A stretch of 64,000 nt of DNA from the NCBI GenBank assembly GCA_947302435.1, contig CAMYVQ010000010.1, positions 1 through 64,000 of the forward strand, read 5' to 3'. Source of the DNA: an uncultured Prevotella sp. (GTDB taxonomy: Bacteria; Bacteroidota; Bacteroidia; Bacteroidales; Bacteroidaceae). The position numbers were made by a program, and so were the translations under genes. The notes below the pieces were generated by a model. It worked only from the letters and a program-made list of their open reading frames with translations, was not told where the DNA came from and did no database searches. Below, piece after piece: positions 53,517-64,000 of the stretch. Within the stretch, counting starts at the first letter, position 1, and each line of letters begins with the position of its first letter.

Positions 53517-54575
53517 TTAACTCATTAAAATCTGCACAATACGTTCTGCGGTACGGCCATCCCAACGGTCAGGCAATGCACATTTCTTCCATTGCCCACT
53601 GAGCATCAGACCCAAGGCTTCCGACAACTTTTCTTCGTCGCCCCCGACAAGAACATTTGAACCTACTGTTACGGTCTCCACATGCTCTGTGTAGCTGTTT
53701 AAAGTGATGCAGGGCACACCATTGAAAGTGGCTTCTTCGGCCACATTGCCGCTATCCGTGATGATGCCTAACGCATGGGCTGTCAGCCAACCAAATTCCA
53801 AATAGGAAAGGGAATCCAGCAAGCGTATCTTGGTGTTGAGCGAAGCAACGACATCGAAAGCCTGAGGCCGGAGGGGGGCATAGACGGGAACATCGCCTGC
53901 TTGCGCTACAATCGTATCCAGCAGGGATTTCAGCTTGTTCGTATCTGCAAGCAGCAACTTGCGATTTAGGGTCAACACTAAATATCTTCCTTCGGTCAAA
54001 TCAATCTGGGGCTTACGAAGGCGCGTGTGGTTGTTGCGGAGTGTGTCCATCAGAATGTTCCCTACCATATAGGTTTGGGAAGTCTCGTGCTGCTCACGAG
54101 TGGCAATGCTGTTGCTCTTCACGCCTGCCGTGAAAAGATAGTCAGACAAGGCATCAATAACCAGACGGTTGATTTCCTTTGGCATCTGAATGTCGAAGGA
54201 ACGTGTCCCGGCCACAAGATGGGCGAGTTTTATTCCTCTTTTCTTTGTGACAATGGCAGTTGCCATTGTAGAGGCAAGGTCATCGACTACAATGACCACA
54301 TCGACAGGACGATTCTCAAGGAAGGCATCAAACTCGGCTATCACCCTACTCGTGATTTCGTTCAGGCTGACACTGTTGACACCAAGGTATTTCGTGGGAG
54401 ACGGCATCTGAAGATCATCAAAAAGAGTCGCTTCGAGTGTCGGGTCATTCTCTGCACCGGTGTACACCAGTTCATAGCAGGCTCCTTCGGTTTTCTCAAT
54501 CGCTTTTATAAGGGGGGCAATCTTTACGAAATTAGGACGAGCACCCACTACAATACATATATTTTTCTTATTCAT
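53517..54575 (-). CDS. UDP-GlcNAc 2-epimerase-like protein with missing catalytic residues
   Basis: A 352-residue GT-B-fold protein of the WecB (non-hydrolysing epimerase) family: NICIVVGARPNFVKIAPLIKAI at the start, VGNILMDTL, and the C-terminal ITDSGNVAEEATFNGVPCITL. Catalytic positions differ from E. coli WecB. The HVEAGLRS motif reads HLVAGTRS (119-126, so the catalytic Glu is Val121), and the HRRE loop reads NRKL (204-207). The Asp95 and Glu131 equivalents (Asp98/99, Glu134) remain. The usual reaction (UDP-GlcNAc to UDP-ManNAc) is therefore doubtful. Confidence 0.82.
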   Translation of the reverse strand: MNKKNICIVVGARPNFVKIAPLIKAIEKTEGACYELVYTGAENDPTLEATLFDDLQMPSPTKYLGVNSVSLNEITSRVIAEFDAFLENRPVDVVIVVDDLASTMATAIVTKKRGIKLAHLVAGTRSFDIQMPKEINRLVIDALSDYLFTAGVKSNSIATREQHETSQTYMVGNILMDTLRNNHTRLRKPQIDLTEGRYLVLTLNRKLLLADTNKLKSLLDTIVAQAGDVPVYAPLRPQAFDVVASLNTKIRLLDSLSYLEFGWLTAHALGIITDSGNVAEEATFNGVPCITLNSYTEHVETVTVGSNVLVGGDEEKLSEALGLMLSGQWKKCALPDRWDGRTAERIVQILMS

Positions 54576-54598
54576 AGAAACGAAACACTATTTTTTTA

Positions 54599-55273
54599 CT
54601 ATTCTGACATCCGATACAAGGTCACAGTACCGCCATCACTGTTCGCATAGCGGCGCAGCAATTCCTGTATATAGATGCCGTTTTGCATGACTCGCTCTTC
54701 GTTGCCGTCGTACCCATTGATAAGAACCAAGAGATGGCGTGTGTCAATGGTCATTTTGGTACGTTCGTTGTCACTCGTGGGAGTGCCCACCCCACCCTGC
54801 TCGTCACGATAGACGGGAAGATGGGCGATATTGATCATTCCCCTTCCTATTCCTTCGTAGGGTTCGCCTTCCCGTCCGATGCCTAAAGTAAGGGTGCCTC
54901 CACAGAACTTGGAAGCATCAAAGCCACCAATGCTATAGCCATAAACGATAGAGGCAAGATTGACCAAATCGACAAGTGTGTCTATCTGATAGAGTTCTTT
55001 CCCTTGAAGGATTCGGCGAATCAGTTGCTCACTGGCCGGACGATAGCGTGAAGGGTCTTTCCCACATAGTTTGTACACCCGACGAGTGGCAGCTATGCCA
55101 GGAAGTTCCTTGAGTGTCTCGGTGGTCAGTTGTTGTCTGTATTTTTCTTCCCAACGATGAATCTCTTCCCATAGTGGGGCTGAATACGAGGTATTCTCCA
55201 CCATCGCTTCCACAGCTGCCCCCACGAACTCCGGGCAAACGTTGTTGATGTCCTTTGAAACAATTATTTTCAT
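54599..55273 (-). CDS. Stand-alone B3/B4 tRNA-binding domain protein
   Basis: A 224-residue protein matching the B3/B4 (editing) domain of phenylalanyl-tRNA synthetase beta, without the rest of PheT. Visible are KIIVSKDINNVCPEFVGAAVEA, LKELPGIAATRRVYKLCGKDPSRYRPASEQLIRR and DLVNLASIVYGYSIGGFDA, the family landmarks. Free-standing copies may act in trans as tRNA- or amino-acid-binding proteins; the substrate is unknown. The ATG at 55271-55273 is chosen over an upstream TTG. It lies 21 bases after ligA. Confidence 0.85.
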   Translation of the reverse strand: MKIIVSKDINNVCPEFVGAAVEAMVENTSYSAPLWEEIHRWEEKYRQQLTTETLKELPGIAATRRVYKLCGKDPSRYRPASEQLIRRILQGKELYQIDTLVDLVNLASIVYGYSIGGFDASKFCGGTLTLGIGREGEPYEGIGRGMINIAHLPVYRDEQGGVGTPTSDNERTKMTIDTRHLLVLINGYDGNEERVMQNGIYIQELLRRYANSDGGTVTLYRMSE

Positions 55274-55294
55274 TGCATGAAACAATTTGTCTGT

Positions 55295-57358
<2,064 letters not shown>

Positions 57359-57377
57359 TGTTTTATCAAAAATATTG

Positions 57378-57385
57378 TACCTTTG
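57378..57385 (+). promoter_or_regulatory. Putative -7 box for the DUF4468 gene
   Basis: TACCTTTG on the plus strand, 28 bases before the ATG at 57413. The -33 element is not clear; the ligA promoter lies opposite. Confidence 0.5.
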
Positions 57386-57412
57386 CACCAAGTAATTCAA
57401 TATAAATCACAC

Positions 57413-58027
57413 ATGAAACGACTTTATTTAGCTTTGCTGATGATGTTGCCAATGGCCGTCTTCGCCCAAGACAATACGTGGGAACAAACCAATCCTGATG
57501 CACCTGTAAAAGAGAATGCCAACCCGAAGTATTTGGCAGGTGCGGTACCTGAAGTGAATGGAAAAGTGGTGTTCTCAACCACTATTAAGGCATCAGGAAA
57601 GTCGAAGAAAGAAATCTATGATTTGCTTCTTGGATATTTCACTAAGATGACAACAGAGCCCAATCAGTTTGAGCAGAGCCGTATTTCGGTGACTGACGAC
57701 GAAAAACATGAAACCCTGGCAGGTTCCTATCAGGAGTGGTTGGTATTCAAGAACAAGCCTCTCTCACTTGACCGCACACGTTTTTTCTACCAGCTTTCAG
57801 CCGAGATAAAGGACGGAGAAGCCATTGTGAAGATGTCCCGAATCTATTACATCTATGATGAGGAACGCCAACCCATTACTTATCAGGCAGAGGAATGGAT
57901 TAACGACCGTTATGGTCTGAACAAGAAGAAGACCAAGACCGCACGTGTCAGCGGAAAGTTCCGTCGTAAAACGATTGACCGTAAAGACTATATTTTCGGC
58001 AAACTGGAACAATTGCTGACCAAATAG
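57413..58027 (+). CDS. DUF4468 exported protein
   Basis: A 204-residue protein with a signal peptide at about 1-19 (ending FAQ). The mature part has GKVVFSTTIKASGKSKKEIYDLLLGYF, the TBP-like-fold start of DUF4468, followed by LAGSYQEWLVFKNKPLSLDRTRFFYQLSAEIKDGEA and a basic Arg/Lys-rich tail. DUF4468 proteins are widespread and uncharacterised in Bacteroidetes. The start is the ATG at 57413, at the signal peptide. It heads a plus-strand run with the small membrane protein and porin. Confidence 0.85.
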   Translation: MKRLYLALLMMLPMAVFAQDNTWEQTNPDAPVKENANPKYLAGAVPEVNGKVVFSTTIKASGKSKKEIYDLLLGYFTKMTTEPNQFEQSRISVTDDEKHETLAGSYQEWLVFKNKPLSLDRTRFFYQLSAEIKDGEAIVKMSRIYYIYDEERQPITYQAEEWINDRYGLNKKKTKTARVSGKFRRKTIDRKDYIFGKLEQLLTK

Positions 58028-58063
58028 TCAGGATCTGTGTGTAACTAAACGGACGATTCTACA

Positions 58064-58315
58064 ATGTATATAAGCAAGAACGATTCATCGAAAGACGAAC
58101 TCTGGCGACGATTCCACCATGATGAAGAGGAAGAGCCGGAAGAGCGTGACCGCTTCTTCAACCTGCGTCAGGGGCTGAACCTCATTTTCATTGTGATGTC
58201 AATTGTTGGCGTTGCGATGTGGTTATACGGTCATCGTGATACAGGAATCTATATACTCATCATTGGTTCGTTGTTCAAGTTTGCAGAATTGTCATTGCGT
58301 ATCGTGAAATTTTAG
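58064..58315 (+). CDS. Small two-helix membrane protein
   Basis: An 83-residue protein. The first third is charged (DSSKDELWRRFHHDEEEEPEERDR pattern) and the rest has two hydrophobic helices (about 37-55 and 58-72). I recognise no family. It starts 36 bases after the DUF4468 gene and ends 8 bases before the porin gene, so it is probably translated from the same message. Confidence 0.65.
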   Translation: MYISKNDSSKDELWRRFHHDEEEEPEERDRFFNLRQGLNLIFIVMSIVGVAMWLYGHRDTGIYILIIGSLFKFAELSLRIVKF

Positions 58316-58323
58316 GGATTCGG

Positions 58324-60651
58324 ATGAAGAGACTCATATCTGCCTTCCTCTTTGTGATTGCCCTTCATGCATCAGGACAATCATTGACTGGCATGGATAA
58401 TTTTGACAACATGAACCAGTTCAACAATGATGGAAGCAACGCCAATTTCAATCCACATAATAACGACACCACGCGAAAGAGCGTGACGGTGCCCAAGGGA
58501 ATTTATGTTTGGACAGTTGACAGGAAACTGGGCAATATCATCAAGGCAGAAGTAGATACACTCCCTCATTTGTTCCCACAATCCACATTGGGTACGGGGG
58601 CGAATGGCGAATACAACACTTTAGGCTCCAACTACACTTCACGCCTCTCTCGCATTTTCATCAACCGTCCTATCGGTGAGCAATTCATTTTCACCCAATA
58701 TTATGATCAGGTCCAAAAATCGCCCGACCAGTTCCATTTCACGAATACACTATCGCCTATCACCAATTTGAATTATAACAGTTGTGGTGACAAGCAGAAT
58801 GGTGAGGACCGGCTTGATGCAAAATTTGCAGTCAATTTCGGTAAAAAACTTGGCCTTGGTTTTGACCTTGATTATAATTATGCCCGAGGCTATTATCAGA
58901 ATCAGAACATTTCGCACTTCAACGCCACCCTCTATTCATCCTATCTGGATGATAAATATCAGATGCATGTTCTCTTCACGACCCGTCATCAGAAAGCTAC
59001 AGAGAATGGCGGTATCACCAACGATGACTATATAACTCATCCCGAACTTTTCACCGAATCGTACACAGAAAACGAAATTCCTGTGATTCTTTCGTCCAAC
59101 TGGAACCGAAATGATTCACGTCATTTCTTCCTGACTCACCGCTACAATATTGGCTTCTATCGGGAGGTTCCGATGACCGAGAAAGAAATCCAAGCCAAGA
59201 AAGAGGCTGAAAAGACAAGACAAAATGCCGAGGCGAACAACAGGCCAAAAGGTCGTGACGAAGGAAAAACGATGAATGCCCCATACGCAGGACGACCGGC
59301 CGATGCCAAGGTGATGGGTGATGAACCCGGATTTGTCAAGGCAGATACTGTGGCTCATGACACCACTCGCATCAAGGTTTCATCGAAGGAAGTTGCAGAC
59401 AGTCTTTTGGCGGCAGAACCTGTCGACTCTGCACGTCTCTACATGAAAAAGGAGTTTGTTCCAGTCACGAGTTTTATCCATACATTGGATTATGACTATT
59501 ATGACCGAACCTTCTTGGCCTATCAGTCTCCTAAAAACTATTATGCAAATACCTATTTTGACAATTTAGGCAATGGCAGCTATGCCGGCGACTCCATTTA
59601 TGACCAGACAAAGTATCAGATGGTTCGAAATACCGTTGGAATCGGACTTCTCGAAGGATTCAACAAATGGGCTAAGGCTGGTCTTCAAGCTTATGCCACC
59701 CATGAGTTCCGACGGTTCGACATGCCTGAGACTGATGGAAGTGGAACGGCCCACATGGAACGATGGTCAGAACACACAGTCAGTATTGGTGCCCGTCTCT
59801 CGAAGACCCAAGGAAAGACGCTCCATTACAATCTTTCGGGAGAGACATGGCTGTTAGGCGAAGATTTAGGACAGCTGAAGTTGGATTTCTCCACTGACCT
59901 GAACTTTTCACTATGGGGCGACTCTGTAAAACTGGCAGCAAAAGCATATCTTTATCGATTGAAGCCAACATTTTACGAACGTCACTACCACGCTAAGCAT
60001 TTCTGGTGGGACAACTCATTGGATATGACGCATCGCATGAGGGCAGAAGGCTTGTTCTCATACCAAAAGACGAAAACACAGTTGCGCGTGGCCATTGAGG
60101 AAATTCAGAATTATACATATTTCGGAATCTACAATAATCGTACGACTTCCGACCTCACGGGGATGAAAGCACAGGTGCATCAGTCATCAGGCATTCTCCA
60201 TGTCTTGACGGCTCAGATTGACCAGAAGATGTCCTTGGGACCTATTCATTGGGACAATCAGCTTACCTACCAAACAAGTTCCGACAAGTCTGTCCTTCCC
60301 TTGCCCATGCTCAATGTGTTCTCAAATCTTTATCTGAAGTTTGTCTACGCCAAAGTGCTTACCGTAGAGCTTGGTGGTTGTGCCACCTATTTCACTGCGT
60401 ATGAAGCTCCTGACTTTCTGCCTCAGCTCAATCAGTTTGCCATTCAGGAAAATGGTAGTAGCAAGGTGGAATTGGGCAATTTCCCCATCATTGATGTCTA
60501 TGCGAATTTGCATCTAAAGCATGCCCGGTTCTTTATCATGATGAACAACGTTGCTCATAAGAATTTCAACCAAATGAATTTCCTTGTCCCCCACTATGCC
60601 TTGAACCGGCAGATACTAAAGCTGGGCGTTTCGTGGAACTTCTTCAATTAA
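58324..60651 (+). CDS. Putative outer-membrane porin (Porin_10-type)
   Basis: A 775-residue protein with a signal peptide at about 1-19 (ending SGQ). The long alternating-hydrophobicity strands with aromatic girdles, and a C-terminal phenylalanine (LGVSWNFFN), fit an outer-membrane beta barrel of the Bacteroidetes putative porin family. A Lys/Glu/Ala-rich, probably disordered insert lies at about 283-365 (EKEIQAKKEAEKTRQNAEAN), between barrel strands. The solute is unknown. Confidence 0.82.
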   Translation: MKRLISAFLFVIALHASGQSLTGMDNFDNMNQFNNDGSNANFNPHNNDTTRKSVTVPKGIYVWTVDRKLGNIIKAEVDTLPHLFPQSTLGTGANGEYNTLGSNYTSRLSRIFINRPIGEQFIFTQYYDQVQKSPDQFHFTNTLSPITNLNYNSCGDKQNGEDRLDAKFAVNFGKKLGLGFDLDYNYARGYYQNQNISHFNATLYSSYLDDKYQMHVLFTTRHQKATENGGITNDDYITHPELFTESYTENEIPVILSSNWNRNDSRHFFLTHRYNIGFYREVPMTEKEIQAKKEAEKTRQNAEANNRPKGRDEGKTMNAPYAGRPADAKVMGDEPGFVKADTVAHDTTRIKVSSKEVADSLLAAEPVDSARLYMKKEFVPVTSFIHTLDYDYYDRTFLAYQSPKNYYANTYFDNLGNGSYAGDSIYDQTKYQMVRNTVGIGLLEGFNKWAKAGLQAYATHEFRRFDMPETDGSGTAHMERWSEHTVSIGARLSKTQGKTLHYNLSGETWLLGEDLGQLKLDFSTDLNFSLWGDSVKLAAKAYLYRLKPTFYERHYHAKHFWWDNSLDMTHRMRAEGLFSYQKTKTQLRVAIEEIQNYTYFGIYNNRTTSDLTGMKAQVHQSSGILHVLTAQIDQKMSLGPIHWDNQLTYQTSSDKSVLPLPMLNVFSNLYLKFVYAKVLTVELGGCATYFTAYEAPDFLPQLNQFAIQENGSSKVELGNFPIIDVYANLHLKHARFFIMMNNVAHKNFNQMNFLVPHYALNRQILKLGVSWNFFN

Positions 60652-60688
60652 TGTCTGATACCAATACTTGAACTTGTAAAGTCGATGG

Positions 60689-62011
60689 CTATTGGATGGT
60701 AAGGTCTTCAAGCCTGACACCTTTCAGCGACTTTAGGTAATTGCTGCGCATCTCCAACACCTGCTTCCAATTGCTTGAGACCAATTCACCCAAAGGCAGG
60801 TCAATTTTCCACTTTCCACGAGCCTCGATCCTGTCGACGAGTACACCCAAACTAAGGTTGCTCAAACTCTCTGCTGGCAGATATTGCGATGCTTCTCCCT
60901 TTTCGTCGGAAGTGATTTCTATCAAAAGGTTCGACTCCACCATGATAAACAGCAGATCATTGACAATACGTACAGGGATATTGGTTTCTCGACTCAATTC
61001 TTCTTTGGTGTATGGGCGCTTTCCGTTTTTGAATCTCAGACAAATACGCGACATGAGGATTACCGAGAGCATCGTCTGATAGCGTAGGCTGATGTCACTG
61101 GTTTTCGTGTCGTAATCATAATAGTCAAGATTCTGACTGGTATAGGATAGTTCGGCACCAAAAAGACAGATGGTCCAGGAAATCTGAATCCAGAGCATAA
61201 ACAATGGCAATGCGGCGAACGACCCGTAGATGGCATTATAGCTTGTCATCCATATCTGGGAGTTGATATAGAAAAATTGCAGCCATTGCATCGCAATACC
61301 AGAGAGAATACCTGGCACAATGGCATTCTTCACCTTTACATGGGTGTTCGGCATGAAGACGTAGAGGGCAATAAAGAGTGCCGACATCAGAAAATAAGGT
61401 GAAATGTTGATGAGAAAACGTACAGCAGGCCCTAACAGCACGTATCCGTTGAGCGAATGCGACAGTGTGACCATGTAGATGCTCAAACCCGACGAGAGGA
61501 CTATCAGGATGGGGAACATGAAGAACATGGCCAGATAGTCGGTGAATGTACGGAAAATGCTTCTTGGCTTCTTCACCTGCCAGATTTCATTGAATGTCGC
61601 TTCAATATTACTCACCAGCATGAGCACCGTATATAGCATGAAAATCAAGCCCACTCCTAAAAAGATACCGCTCTTCGTGTGGACGAGATAGCTGTTGACA
61701 AAACCAATAATGACCTCAGCTGCCTGGGGTTGGGAACTAAATGCCTCACGAAACCACACCTCTATATATATACTATAGCCGAAGCCTCGGGCTATGGCAA
61801 ACACCACGGCCATAATTGGAACGATAGCCAAAAGAGTGGAGTAAGTAAGGGCTGCCGCCTGATTCACCACTCGCTTGGTGGTGAAGAAACGGATGGCCAA
61901 ATAGAGAATCTTCAAGATTTCATAGAACAATCTCTTCAACGGGGGCAGTTCGTCGGGGGATGTCCGCCATATATCAACTTGAAAGAAATGTATAATGTGC
62001 TGGTAGTTCAT
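60689..62011 (-). CDS. YihY/BrkB-family membrane protein with C-terminal winged-helix-like region
   Basis: A 440-residue protein. Residues about 30-295 carry six membrane segments with the family stretch VVNQAAALTYSTLLAIVPIMAVVFAIARGFGYS and WMTSYNAIYGSFAALPLFMLWIQISWTICLFGAELSY. A cytosolic C-terminal 120 residues (TMLSVILMSRICLRFKNGKRPYTKEEL onward) resemble a winged helix. Older annotation as ribonuclease BN is wrong; the family is of uncertain transport or virulence role. The ATG at 62009-62011 is used instead of an upstream TTG. Confidence 0.85.
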   Translation of the reverse strand: MNYQHIIHFFQVDIWRTSPDELPPLKRLFYEILKILYLAIRFFTTKRVVNQAAALTYSTLLAIVPIMAVVFAIARGFGYSIYIEVWFREAFSSQPQAAEVIIGFVNSYLVHTKSGIFLGVGLIFMLYTVLMLVSNIEATFNEIWQVKKPRSIFRTFTDYLAMFFMFPILIVLSSGLSIYMVTLSHSLNGYVLLGPAVRFLINISPYFLMSALFIALYVFMPNTHVKVKNAIVPGILSGIAMQWLQFFYINSQIWMTSYNAIYGSFAALPLFMLWIQISWTICLFGAELSYTSQNLDYYDYDTKTSDISLRYQTMLSVILMSRICLRFKNGKRPYTKEELSRETNIPVRIVNDLLFIMVESNLLIEITSDEKGEASQYLPAESLSNLSLGVLVDRIEARGKWKIDLPLGELVSSNWKQVLEMRSNYLKSLKGVRLEDLTIQ

Positions 62012-62032
62012 AATTGTTCTGATCAAAAAAAG

Positions 62033-62458
62033 AAAGCACTGCCCCTATAAGCCGGGTTCTGTTCTGACAAGATGTCAGCGCCTGTCATTTATCTACTACA
62101 CACGTCACCGTGTGTCTCAAGCATTCTACCCTCCATCGTACTTTCGTTCGGGCGGGCAACCCTTCAACCACATGATGCGGAAACGATGGTTTACATGAAC
62201 TTGCAGCCTCCAGACGGAACAGCCCGCCGATCACCCGACGGCTGGTGGTCTCTTACACCGCCTTCTCACCCTTACCCCACCTGCCTCGGTTCTCCTTACG
62301 AAGCCTGAGGAGGCTTGTCGGGGCGGTTATTTTCTTCTTCCGTATCCAACTGTCACCAACTGCTTCTACTTTCAGAAGTGGAGTGCCCTGTGCTGCCCGG
62401 ACTTTCCTCTCGTCTCCCCTTTCAGAAAAACCAGCGACACGCCAGGACAGTGCTTTCA
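62033..62458 (-). ncRNA. rnpB: RNase P RNA (class A)
   Basis: Catalytic RNA that trims tRNA 5' leaders. On the minus strand the 5' part contains the universal GAGGAAAGTCCGGGC (62395-62409), and the 3' part contains ACAGAACCCGGCTTAT (62047-62062), the two strands of the P4-containing core. P1 closes with AAAGCACTGTCC (62445-62456) pairing with the 3' end (62033-62045). A six-T run on the RNA strand just downstream can end transcription. Ends are approximate. The region reads as weak open frames but is not protein-coding. Confidence 0.95.
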
Positions 62459-62463
62459 GTCGG

Positions 62464-62471
62464 CAAAGTTA
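62464..62471 (-). promoter_or_regulatory. -7 box of rnpB
   Basis: TAACTTTG on the minus strand, placed 6 bases before the predicted 5' end of the RNA, as expected for a Bacteroidetes promoter. The -33 region is A/T-rich without a clean TTG. Confidence 0.65.
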
Positions 62472-62586
62472 CTAATTTTTATTTAATTTAAGTCATTAAA
62501 CGAATGTAAAATTCCCAAATCATGTCGCAAACAGAACTTAAAGGCACTTTTCAAACTGTTAAAATGCAAGAAAAACGACCGACAAA

Positions 62587-62619
62587 TTGGCATGTTTCAA
62601 ACTTTTGCCTATATATTTG
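62587..62619 (+). promoter_or_regulatory. Putative promoter of htrA
   Basis: TTG (62587-62589), 22 bases, then TATATTTG (62612-62619), 49 bases before the ATG. A 7-bp inverted repeat (ACCGACA at 62578-62584, TGTCGGT at 62623-62629) brackets it. Confidence 0.5.
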
Positions 62620-62668
62620 CAATGTCGGTTTTAACTGATAACAGATTATTAACAAACAGAAAGTAAAT

Positions 62669-64000
62669 ATGAAAAAGATTGTAAATTACATTGTTCCCAC
62701 CTTGTGTGTGGTAGCCATTGTTTTCTCGGTAGCAGCATTCAACAAGACCTGTGCAGCCACTCCGTCAACACCATCCGTAACGGCAATGAGTGCAGCTCCA
62801 GCCGGTCAGCCTGTCGACCTGACATACGCAGCCGACAAGGCACTTCCTACAGTTGTCTATATTAAGAACACACAAAACTCGAAGACTCAGACAGTAGAGT
62901 ATAGTGACCCCTTCGAGGATTTCTTCAATGACCCGTTTGGCGGCTTCTTCGGTCGTGGTAATGGCGGCAAGCAGAAACGTCAGGTGCAGACCCCGAAACG
63001 AGTGGGTGCCGGTTCTGGTGTGATTATTTCGAAGGATGGTTACATCGTGACAAACAACCATGTGGTCGATGGAGCCGACGAGCTTACTGTGACACTCAAC
63101 GACAACACCGAATATTCTGCCCGTATCATCGGTGCCGACAAGACCACTGATTTGGCACTGATAAAGATCGACGGCAAGAATCTGCCCGCCATTGTCGTTG
63201 CCAATAGCGACAATGTGAAAGTCGGCGAATGGGTGCTTGCTGTGGGCAATCCATTGGGCTTGAACAATACTGTGACTGCCGGCATCGTTTCGGCCAAAGC
63301 ACGTACCATGGGCGAAGGCGTATCTTCAATGATTCAGACGGATGCCGCCATCAATCAGGGAAACTCTGGCGGTGCATTGGTCAACACGAATGGCGAACTC
63401 ATCGGGATCAATGCCATGATCTACTCTCAGACAGGTTCTAACATTGGCTATGGTTTTGCCATCCCCACTACTATTATGAATAAGGTGGTTGAAGACCTGA
63501 AGAATTACGGAACTGTTCAGCGTGCCATGATCGGCATTCGCGGCACTGACGTGAACCTCTATGTGGACAGCGAAAAGGAAAAGGGCAACGAGGTTGATCT
63601 TGGCACCATGGAAGGCATCTATGTGGCCGAAGTGGTGGAAGACGGTGCCGCCGAGGATGCCGGACTGAAGAAGGGCGACGTCATCACGCATATCGACGGA
63701 CAGAAGATTACAAAGTTTGGCGAGCTTACAGGCATCATTGCCCAGAAACGTCCTGGCGATAAGATTACCGTCACCTACCTGCGCGACAAGAACAAGAAGA
63801 CCGTCACCATGACCCTCAAGAACGAGCAGGGCAACACCAAGGTTGTGAAGAATGCCGATACCGATGTCCTCGGAGCCGACTTCCGCCCTGTCACCAAAAA
63901 GCAGATGGAGCAACTCGACATCAACTACGGCTTGGAGGTTGTCAAGGTGAGCGGCGGAAAGATGAAGGATGCAGGCATACCTAAGGGCTTCATTATCCTT
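62669..64000 (+). CDS. HtrA/DegQ-type periplasmic serine protease (partial, cut by the right edge)
   Basis: Periplasmic protein quality-control protease. The visible 444 codons are open to the window end. An N-terminal hydrophobic signal (about 8-26) is followed by a linker and the trypsin-like domain with triad His131 (TNNHVVDG), Asp161 (KTTDLALIKI) and Ser233 (GNSGGAL). The first PDZ domain spans about 285-390 (MIGIRGTDVN onward), with a second just beginning at the edge. Frame is continuous from the ATG at 62669. The exact DegP/DegQ/DegS subtype cannot be set from this part. Confidence 0.94.
   Translation, partial: MKKIVNYIVPTLCVVAIVFSVAAFNKTCAATPSTPSVTAMSAAPAGQPVDLTYAADKALPTVVYIKNTQNSKTQTVEYSDPFEDFFNDPFGGFFGRGNGGKQKRQVQTPKRVGAGSGVIISKDGYIVTNNHVVDGADELTVTLNDNTEYSARIIGADKTTDLALIKIDGKNLPAIVVANSDNVKVGEWVLAVGNPLGLNNTVTAGIVSAKARTMGEGVSSMIQTDAAINQGNSGGALVNTNGELIGINAMIYSQTGSNIGYGFAIPTTIMNKVVEDLKNYGTVQRAMIGIRGTDVNLYVDSEKEKGNEVDLGTMEGIYVAEVVEDGAAEDAGLKKGDVITHIDGQKITKFGELTGIIAQKRPGDKITVTYLRDKNKKTVTMTLKNEQGNTKVVKNADTDVLGADFRPVTKKQMEQLDINYGLEVVKVSGGKMKDAGIPKGFIIL

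Noticed and set aside
60689..62011. Ribonuclease BN
   Set aside because: The YihY/BrkB family was once so named in error; the protein is a multi-pass membrane protein with no nuclease motif.
62072..62475. Two plus-strand open frames over the region upstream of htrA
   Set aside because: The sequence is RNase P RNA on the other strand, with both universal core motifs; the frames are accidental.

Overview
The window reads as ordinary chromosome from a member of the Bacteroidales, most like Prevotella/Segatella. The evidence is the ATP synthase gene order (atpD-atpC-small membrane protein-atpB-atpE-atpF-atpH), the repeated Bacteroidetes promoter signature (TTTG or TTG, about 20 bp, then TAnnTTTG) in front of many genes, weak Shine-Dalgarno sequences, a Porin_10-type putative porin, DUF4468 and DUF4876 proteins, and two secreted proteins that end in tails resembling type IX secretion signals. 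No phage, insertion sequence, CRISPR array, tRNA or rRNA was found. The genes are densely packed. The only stretch above 300 bases without a protein gene is 62012-62668, which holds the RNase P RNA gene and the htrA promoter region.

Layout. 1-8311 (minus strand): methylmalonyl-CoA epimerase, the carboxyltransferase/biotin-carrier genes of propionate (succinate pathway) metabolism, a BaiN-like flavoprotein, then the F-type ATP synthase operon, which leaves the window inside atpH. 8541-14045 (plus): indolepyruvate:ferredoxin oxidoreductase with an aminotransferase (2-oxo acid/aromatic amino acid fermentation), a small stress membrane protein and the ABC-F protein EttA. 14021-23051 (minus): folK, malic enzyme-phosphotransacetylase, rubrerythrin, asparaginase, a PfkB-type sugar kinase, a RelA/SpoT homologue with a damaged hydrolase motif, and metY. 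23262-24323: leuB. 24498-35037 (minus): a long co-directional run of nth, class III fbp, a glycosyltransferase-like gene, lysA, lysC, ftsE, hisIE-hisF-hisA-hisH and purU, given here in map order (transcribed in the reverse order).

35185-38211 (plus): a DNA-binding-domain-only AraC-type regulator, a dipeptidyl-peptidase III family peptidase and an AlkD-like protein. 38241-40324 (minus): an orphan ABC ATPase and two tandem deoxynucleoside kinases. 40479-47467 (plus): type II pantothenate kinase and three exported proteins (a zincin metalloprotease, a carbohydrate-binding-like protein and a DUF4876 protein). 47659-48496 (minus): a Skp/OmpH-like lipoprotein and a small membrane protein. 48574-52839: pepD and a variant uvrA. 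52857-57304 (minus): ligA, a B3/B4-domain protein, a degenerate WecB-like protein and a TetR regulator. 57413-60651 (plus): a DUF4468 protein, a small membrane protein and a porin. 60689-62458 (minus): a YihY-family membrane protein and rnpB. 62669 to the right edge: an HtrA/DegQ protease.

Most of the content is core metabolism. The signals that gene annotation does not explain are mainly non-coding: three identical-spaced palindromes between divergent promoters (40370-40423), a three-unit nested palindrome between leuB and nth (24350-24424), and two copies of a roughly 120-130 bp inverted-repeat element each placed just ahead of a start codon (7783-7902 and 17305-17434). Among proteins, the oddities are a WecB-like epimerase lacking expected catalytic residues, a UvrA lacking half of a zinc finger, an RSH enzyme with a ruined HD motif, a minimal ATP synthase epsilon subunit, and a 50-residue detached decarboxylase delta-like tail. 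I did not find a convincing new multi-gene system.
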